A DNA stretch of 64,000 nt, taken from NCBI GenBank assembly GCA_035578905.1, contig JAQJVL010000279.1:1-64000 (forward strand), written 5' to 3'. Positions 58,603 through 64,000 of the stretch are shown here, one piece after another. How positions within the stretch are numbered: position 1 is the first letter of the stretch; each line of letters opens with the position of its first letter. The notes beneath the pieces were generated by a model, which made no database searches, was not told the origin of the DNA, and worked only from the letters and a program-made list of their open reading frames with translations. Both the position numbers and the translations under genes were made by a program. The DNA comes from Stictocephala bisonia. Lineage: Eukaryota; Arthropoda; Insecta; Hemiptera; Membracidae.

Positions 58603-59729
58603 AGGGACCGTCAAGGACTAAGCAAAGTAAACGACCAAGCCAATAAAAATCCTTAAACATCAAATGTACTTGATATAGTAAAACAAGCTTTAGCCCCTAA
58701 AGCCCGCCACACGGGCGAGCGACAGTGGAGCGCCTCACGGCCAGGCTCTCCACTGTCCCTTGCGGGTAGTGTAACATGGGTTCAAAAACTAAGGCTTCTT
58801 GATGGGATGATGTGATTGTGATTAACTTGAGAGTAAGTGTAGGTGATACATATGTTTATTAAAATAAGCATACATATTATTTACATAAGATCCCGGTTCG
58901 ACTCCCGATTTTGTTCACAAATTTTACACTGTACAAATTTCTTAAGAAAAAAAAGCCTTCTGGCATTGCAATTGTAAATATAAACTATATTAAAATAAGC
59001 TGTATTTGAGTGTAAATATTAGTCAGTGTAACCCAGATTAAATTTAAATGTGTATTTATTATTTTAGAATGTTATACATATTATCAAATGTTAAAAGTAA
59101 GAAATACTTATTCAATATTTACAAGCCCATTTGTAATTATTGGCCTTTTTTGTAACTATTCCTTTTCTTTAAAACAACTTGCCGAGTAATAAAATTAATA
59201 TACATTTTTTTAAATCACTGCTTGGCTTTTACGAATTTGCATAAACTATGGTGAATATTTGACAATTAATAAGCATGTGTTAAAGGAACAAGTGACGGGT
59301 AAAGGAAGAGTGTCTACGTGTTTACATAAAAATAAATAATATCTAGTTTATAATTTTTCGAAAAAGATGATAGTAAATACATCATTATCTTAGTCTTCGA
59401 GAGTTGATGTGGTAAACGTGACGGGATCCACATCCGAAGACCAAGATAGTTGGTGTGCATAAACAAATGTGGATGTCTTTTATCTGAAGGATTACGAACT
59501 TGCTTTAAAACAAGTCTGCAATAGTTTAACCACGTATTTATTCAAATAAAATGAAACATGATTAAGAATGATCAAGAAAACATAATTAATAGTTTTGATT
59601 GGTTTTTTAGGATAACCCCTTACTAGGACATATCAACTACAGAACCAACGTTACACTTAATCCTACAAAATATGCAGTGCACTTAAAGGTCAGAATGATA
59701 GTAGCCGTTGTGATATTTAATTGAGGTAT
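58603..59729. other. Intergenic with one strong hairpin and a lone B-box
   Basis: Perfect 10-bp arms gacagtggag (58721-58730) and ctccactgtc (58749-58758) enclose an 18-base loop in a GC-rich patch. At about 58890-58910, cccggttcgactcccg resembles a polymerase III B-box without an A-box. No ORF of note. Confidence 0.5.
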
Positions 59730-59738
59730 GTATTTAGG

Positions 59739-60298
59739 GGGGACGGGACGACTGGCACACATTTTTGGACCTTCTGCCCATGGCAGTATTGGCACAATCA
59801 TTAGAGCGGAATAAGTAGGGTCAACTCGCCTGCTTGGAAAAGGCAGGATTGGCACAGTCGCTCGACCAGGTAGACGCCATCGAACGAGGGAAAACGGGAA
59901 TTTTATTATTCCCGTCAACTCTGCGTGGCAGTCATTTGCCCGTGATATAACAAATTTTTAAATATAAACCTCACTAGGTTAGGTTAGGTTAGGTTACACC
60001 ATAATAATGCTAATTGTTCATTTGAATCCAGCTAGCGTTGAAGCCATAGCTGCAGATTTGTTGCGCAATTTTAAACTTTGCTTACTTCAATAAGCACCAC
60101 AGCAGGGAATTTGCGGGGGCAAAAAAGTTCCCATTTTCCCGCATTCTGGCCACCTGGCTGCTACTACCTGGCCGGGCGGTGTGTGCCAATCGTGCCTTTC
60201 TGAAACTTACAGGTTGACCCTTCTTAATCCCCTCTAATGACTGTGCCAGTCGTGCAATTCCAAATCGGCCAAAAATGTGTGCCAATCGTTCTACGGCC
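59739..60298. mobile_element. Mutator-like MITE, 9-bp target duplication
   Basis: 560 bp between direct repeats gtatttagg at 59730-59738 and 60299-60307. The inverted ends share acgaytggcacacatttttgg and continue as imperfect complements for over 100 bp on each side (aatcattagagcgg against cccctctaatgac; agggtcaact against aggttgaccct). ygaytggcaca occurs several times in each arm as subterminal repeats. No coding region. Nine-bp duplications are typical of Mutator-like elements; an 8-bp reading would suggest hAT. Confidence 0.78.
59975..59996. repeat. Interstitial (TTAGG)n telomere-type tract
   Basis: taggttaggttaggttaggt plus ta gives four consecutive units of the arthropod telomere repeat, inside the MITE. 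It is too short to be a telomere and may have been carried by the element. Confidence 0.85.
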
Positions 60299-61964
60299 GT
60301 ATTTAGGAGGCCCCGCGTATCAGGTAGAGTGCCGAGGCCAGGTAGGTAGTTTTAGGCGCTCCTGAGTAGCACCCCTAGCGAAAATTATTTATGACAACCC
60401 CTCAGCCAGGTAAGCGGCGCCCCTGGGTTGCGGATTCCCGCCACACACTACTGAGCGTAGCACCGAACCGTAACAGATTTTGACATGTTACAGTAGTGTG
60501 TGCTAAATGAGAGCGTCGTGGCGAGCAGAGCCCTGAACTATCATTTGTCGGGTTTCCCCCGACGCATCAAAGCGAAGTTAAAACTCAGCGCTTGATAAGT
60601 GACAAGATGTACATGTAATTTTAATTAATATTTGTGGTAGAAGGTTCAGAGTTTGAGAATAACCGTAGAGTACAACTAAAATATCAGAAACGTATGTAGA
60701 TGGTGTGCAGCTCTTGAGTATCTTCCCTAGAAAAAGTGGAATATGCTTTCCTTTTATCATGGAGAACCATCCAAAAAATTAAAATTAAGAAACTTTTTAC
60801 TTTATTTCACAGATCAGCGGAATGAAAACCCTTCTATTCCCATACGTATGTGGAGTGCGTTTGGACAAAGGCAAAGAACAAAAAAGGGGAAGGGTGGAAC
60901 TCAAAACTAAATAACTCGATCTGTATGAAGCTAATATCAGCAGATTTTGGTCTTCAGACTGAGAAAAAGAAGAAAAAATATGTTCACATTGACAAAATGT
61001 CGAGAAAAATATGTTGAAAAAGATCTTTTGAAATGCATTCGTCTGCAAGGATACTAGCACAATTATAGTGAAAAAACACAGCTCAGAAAGTATGAATATG
61101 AAAAAAGCCAGTCAATTTTAAATACCGTTATTATAAATTGTTATGTATATAAAGATTATTTTTAAAAAATTGAAGACAGTCAACTAGCGGCTGATTATTG
61201 TGAGTCAGATTTATTGTACAGATTATTTAGAGCATTGATTATTTGAGTTTTCACATAGCCTAAACTGATAAAGCTGAGACGCTTCGTGTATAGCCAGACT
61301 TGGTTTGTAGTATTTATGCCTAATCGGTCTAGTAACATACAAGCGGCTAAAACCAACTCGACAATATAACGAATTACCCTGCTATAGTTACAATATGTCT
61401 TTTAAATCAATTCAAAATTAAGCAGCTAAAAGGTAATATGTTATTTGCTTTATTATTTTCAATACCTGCATATTATATTGTATAATGCCTTAGTTTTTAG
61501 AATTACAACCTCTTAATTGTATTTAGCGTTCTGCTCAACGTATTATAAGTGTCTGTTACTTACAATAACAAAAACATTCGTCTATGTAATATGTATTACT
61601 GACCATTGTCCGATTATGGAAAATGCGTTTGGTTTACTACAACTATGTCACCCGCGGGGCTTGGAAACACTTGTATACCTGCCTGAGTTCATGGCAGGTA
61701 GGCGCTTCTTGGAACACGGTAGCAAGCAGGGCGGTTTTCAACGGTTGTGTCCATTTTGCGAACAAGAGTAAAATCGTCCAGTTTGGAACAGGCAAATATA
61801 CCTGTAGACTAGTTTTCCAGTTTGGGAATAAATTTCAAAATGTGCTGGAATTGTTGTGGACAATGGGCTACCCTTTAACAGTCATTTCCGACTTTCCGGC
61901 ACAGGAATGACGTTCACCAGAGCTATATGGTTATTTTGTAAGAGTGATTGTAGGTTAAGTCCTA
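60299..61964. other. Intergenic with a bulged hairpin; no recognised gene
   Basis: cacacactactg (60442-60453) pairs with cagtagtgtgtg (about 60491-60502), and inside them gtaaca pairs with tgttac, giving a long hairpin with one bulge. The ORFs at 61517-61771 and 61623-61910 overlap in two frames and have no domains. Confidence 0.45.
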
Positions 61965-62254
61965 CGAAAACTCTATAATCACACCATTGTTTCCTCGTTT
62001 GTGGACATTGGTACTTTATGATTAGGTATTACTTGTGGACAAAAATTCCGGTCCTTTATGACAAATGAAGTTTTAAATTTTACCATAAGTTTTAGTAATT
62101 TTTATCCTAGTTGGAACAAAAAAAGTATCGGAATTTTAACTAGTTTTCACTATATTACATACTTATTAATTTTACACCGTTATTACTAAAAAAAACCGTT
62201 AACATTTAGATTTGAATACGTGATTGATAGGAAAGTTTCCTATAATTGTCATAC

Positions 62255-62650
62255 ATTTTAGAATTTTAACTTTTGAAGAAAAATGTTCTTACCAATTCCC
62301 AGAAACAAGTTTTCTTGGCTTCTAGAGGTTGTAAAATTAATTTTTTGGTCAGGTTGTAATCCCTATGACATGTATTGTTACGATAGATGATTTTTATTTC
62401 CGTAAGCAAATGAAGTGATTTTAAATTGATGTAAATCAATTCAAATTTATCAGTTAGTTATTTTTAACTGACTTAAAATCACTGCATTCATTTATACACA
62501 TGAAAATCATGTATCGTAACTATACATGTAATAAGGATTACAACAAGACAAAGTAATTAATTTTACAATGCTACTTGAGGCCAAGAAAACGTAGTTCCGG
62601 AGAACTGCTAAGAACATTTTTTCATGAAAAGTTAAAATTCTAAAATGTAG
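62255..62650. repeat. Foldback, centre near 62445
   Basis: Arms of about 180 bp: attttagaattttaactttt, ttcttggcttctag and ttaaaatttattt-like text on the left meet aaaagttaaaattctaaaat, gccaagaaaac and aaaatcactg on the right. Near the centre aagtgattttaaattgat faces aactgacttaaaatcact. It is non-coding. Confidence 0.75.
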
Positions 62651-62734
62651 AAAACTTGTAGGAAGTATAAATGTGATAAATTAACGGGGCTTTAAATAAC
62701 AACGGTGTACATTTGATGTACAGTAAAGTAGTCG

Positions 62735-63560
62735 TGTGGGGCCAAAGTGTTTTGTGATCTACACGGCTGACCGCTCACGTCCTGCGCTGAACGCAGTTGA
62801 GCACGATTTCACGGACGACAAACGGTTGCATCTGTCCTTTGAGCCTGAACTGATCATGATGGCTATTGACGCCATGAGCTCAGATTTAGATAACATCTAC
62901 AAAAGGTCAGTCAAAAATGGGTTTAAATTGAACATTGACAAGTGCAAGGTGCTGTACATAGCCCCACAAGAAGTTGTTTAAGCCCTCACCGATGACGGCG
63001 TGCACGTGTCACTGAACGGACAGTCTTGAGATCGCTAGCAAAGTTAAGACTCTTGGTGTGGTCTTGGACAGTGATCTCAGTTTCACAGACCATGTTACGT
63101 ACACAATGCAAAAGGCCTTGGGCAGGCTGAGAGGCATGTATAAATTCAGATATTTGCTTCCAGAGTCCGCGAAAGTAAAGCTCAATACATTGCTAGACGG
63201 CTCCGAAAACGGGGCGAGGTGGCTCTGCGTGGCACCCGCCATGGGGAGATGCTTCACTTTCCAAGAGTGAGGCTTGAGGAGGGTAGGAAAAGTTTTTCCT
63301 ACTTTGAGCCCACTCTCTATAATGACCTCCCCGCATCTGTCTAAAACACTTGTGCTGTAAATACTTTTAAGAGTAAAATTAAAAAGTTAATGTATAATTG
63401 TTATATTTAAGCCGTTAGGTTAATTACGTCCTCTGGTTGTATATACTTTTAGTTTATAGTTTAAGAGTAGTATAGTATTATGACCTGAGTTGTACTGAAA
63501 AGCAGTTTATACTGAGTAACGCTCCATTAAAAGGCATTTTTATTTATTTATTTACTTAAA
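62735..63560 (+). pseudogene. CR1/Jockey-like LINE fragment (reverse transcriptase C-terminal part)
   Basis: The frame 62736-62981 reads FVIYTAD, then DFTDDKRLHLSFEPEL around the active site, where the usual F/Y-A-D-D has become TDD, then NGFKLNIDKCKVLYI. A stop at 62979 is followed by a frameshift near 63025, then KVKTLGVVLDSDLSFTDHV and RLRGMYKFRYLLPESAKVKL. An internal deletion near 63195 removes the next conserved block. The C-terminal HFPRVRLEEGRKSFSYFEP and YNDLP run follows in another frame. The 3' end is a (tttta/ttta)n tail at about 63535-63556. It is clearly dead. Confidence 0.82.
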
Positions 63561-63700
63561 TCTATTTAAAATTCCGGTGCTTTTTTGTTCCAACTAGGAT
63601 AAAAATTATTACCCTATAGTAACATTTAAAACCTCGTATGTCATAACGTACAATTAAACGAGGAAAACAATGGTGTGATGGGAGTTTCAATAGGCCTCTT

Positions 63701-64000
63701 AGTGATGTTTTTACTTTCACTGTCGAAGTAATGAACACTGTCGAGTAAAATTTCTCAACTTCAGATTTGGAAATAATTTCATGATCAAATTTATTTAAAT
63801 TCACGCAATAATGGCCTATCATAGATATATTTAATGGGTCTGTTCGATATTTATTTAATAAAGAAACTTCAAACTTGCGCATAATTTCTGTGACAACAGT
63901 AGATTTATTTTATTTTCGTTAAAACTATTTTATTTTAACAGATGTGGAATTGCTACAATCGGCGGCATTGTACAAACAATATGTCGAAGGGTGACACGAA
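63701..64000. other. AT-rich flank, nothing recognised
   Basis: The minus-strand ORF at 63562-63882 runs through the arm of the preceding element and has no domain. No other signal is visible up to the end of the window. Confidence 0.4.

Larger units (their letters stand above)
61965..63700. mobile_element. Inverted-arm element containing a foldback and a LINE fragment
   Basis: The arm at about 61965-62155 (atcacaccattgtttcctcg, ttttatcctagttggaacaa) recurs inverted at about 63562-63700 (ttgttccaactaggataaaa, cgaggaaaacaatggtgtga). Between the arms lie a separate foldback (62255-62650) and a LINE fragment (62735-63560). This fits an old TIR element opened by later insertions. Confidence 0.65.

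Noticed and set aside
61517..61910. Overlapping ORFs of 84 and 95 codons as a gene
   Set aside because: Two frames are open over the same bases and neither shows a domain or coding-type codon use.

Overview
This 64 kb window is AT-rich eukaryotic DNA, almost certainly from an insect. It contains spliced genes, an intron-bearing piggyBac transposon, Ty3/Gypsy, LINE, SINE, Tc1/mariner-like, PIF/Harbinger-like and foldback elements, and a short interstitial (TTAGG)n tract, the arthropod telomere repeat. A hemipteran is plausible from the mix of elements, but nothing here proves the order. The only host gene I recognise with confidence is the last coding exon of a MEX-3-type KH/RING RNA-binding protein (49818-50788, minus strand).

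Layout. 1-9926: an 83-bp minisatellite split by a complete, very young Ty3/Gypsy retrotransposon (1901-8783; 866-bp LTRs differing at four positions; 4-bp target duplication; tRNA-Leu primer site; SAP-domain Gag; pol broken at two points). 9927-14126: AT-rich DNA with three foldback elements. 14127-18000: a long-TIR Tc1/mariner-like copy whose right TIR was invaded by a truncated RTE-like LINE, then a small TIR element. 18128-18419: a 19-bp minisatellite. 18861-22127: a second copy of the long-TIR family with a decayed transposase. 24735-28600: a second minisatellite, split by a nearly intact piggyBac (25030-28378). 29850-30030: a tRNA-derived SINE. 30255-40835: two diverged copies of one repeat in inverted orientation, each carrying a different minisatellite at the same internal place, around another minisatellite at 33049-34352. 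40920-42758: ends of small TIR elements and a 28/30-bp array. 42759-55027: gene territory of the MEX-3 exon, with a CpG-rich patch at 51250-51455 and an unrecognised 49-codon ORF. 55028-64000: a PIF/Harbinger-like MITE with a MADF relic, a 52/55-bp minisatellite, a Mutator-like MITE, and a LINE fragment next to a foldback.

The region is dominated by mobile elements and tandem arrays nested in one another. In two independent cases a cut-and-paste or LTR element lies in the middle of a minisatellite with an intact target-site duplication, so array growth and insertion can be ordered in time. I saw no bacterial genes, CRISPR array or defence operon. The best candidates for something undescribed are the long-TIR Tc1/mariner family with about 80 residues between its last two catalytic residues, the inverted repeat family that hosts unrelated minisatellites at one site, and the ordered variant pattern inside the 29-bp arrays.
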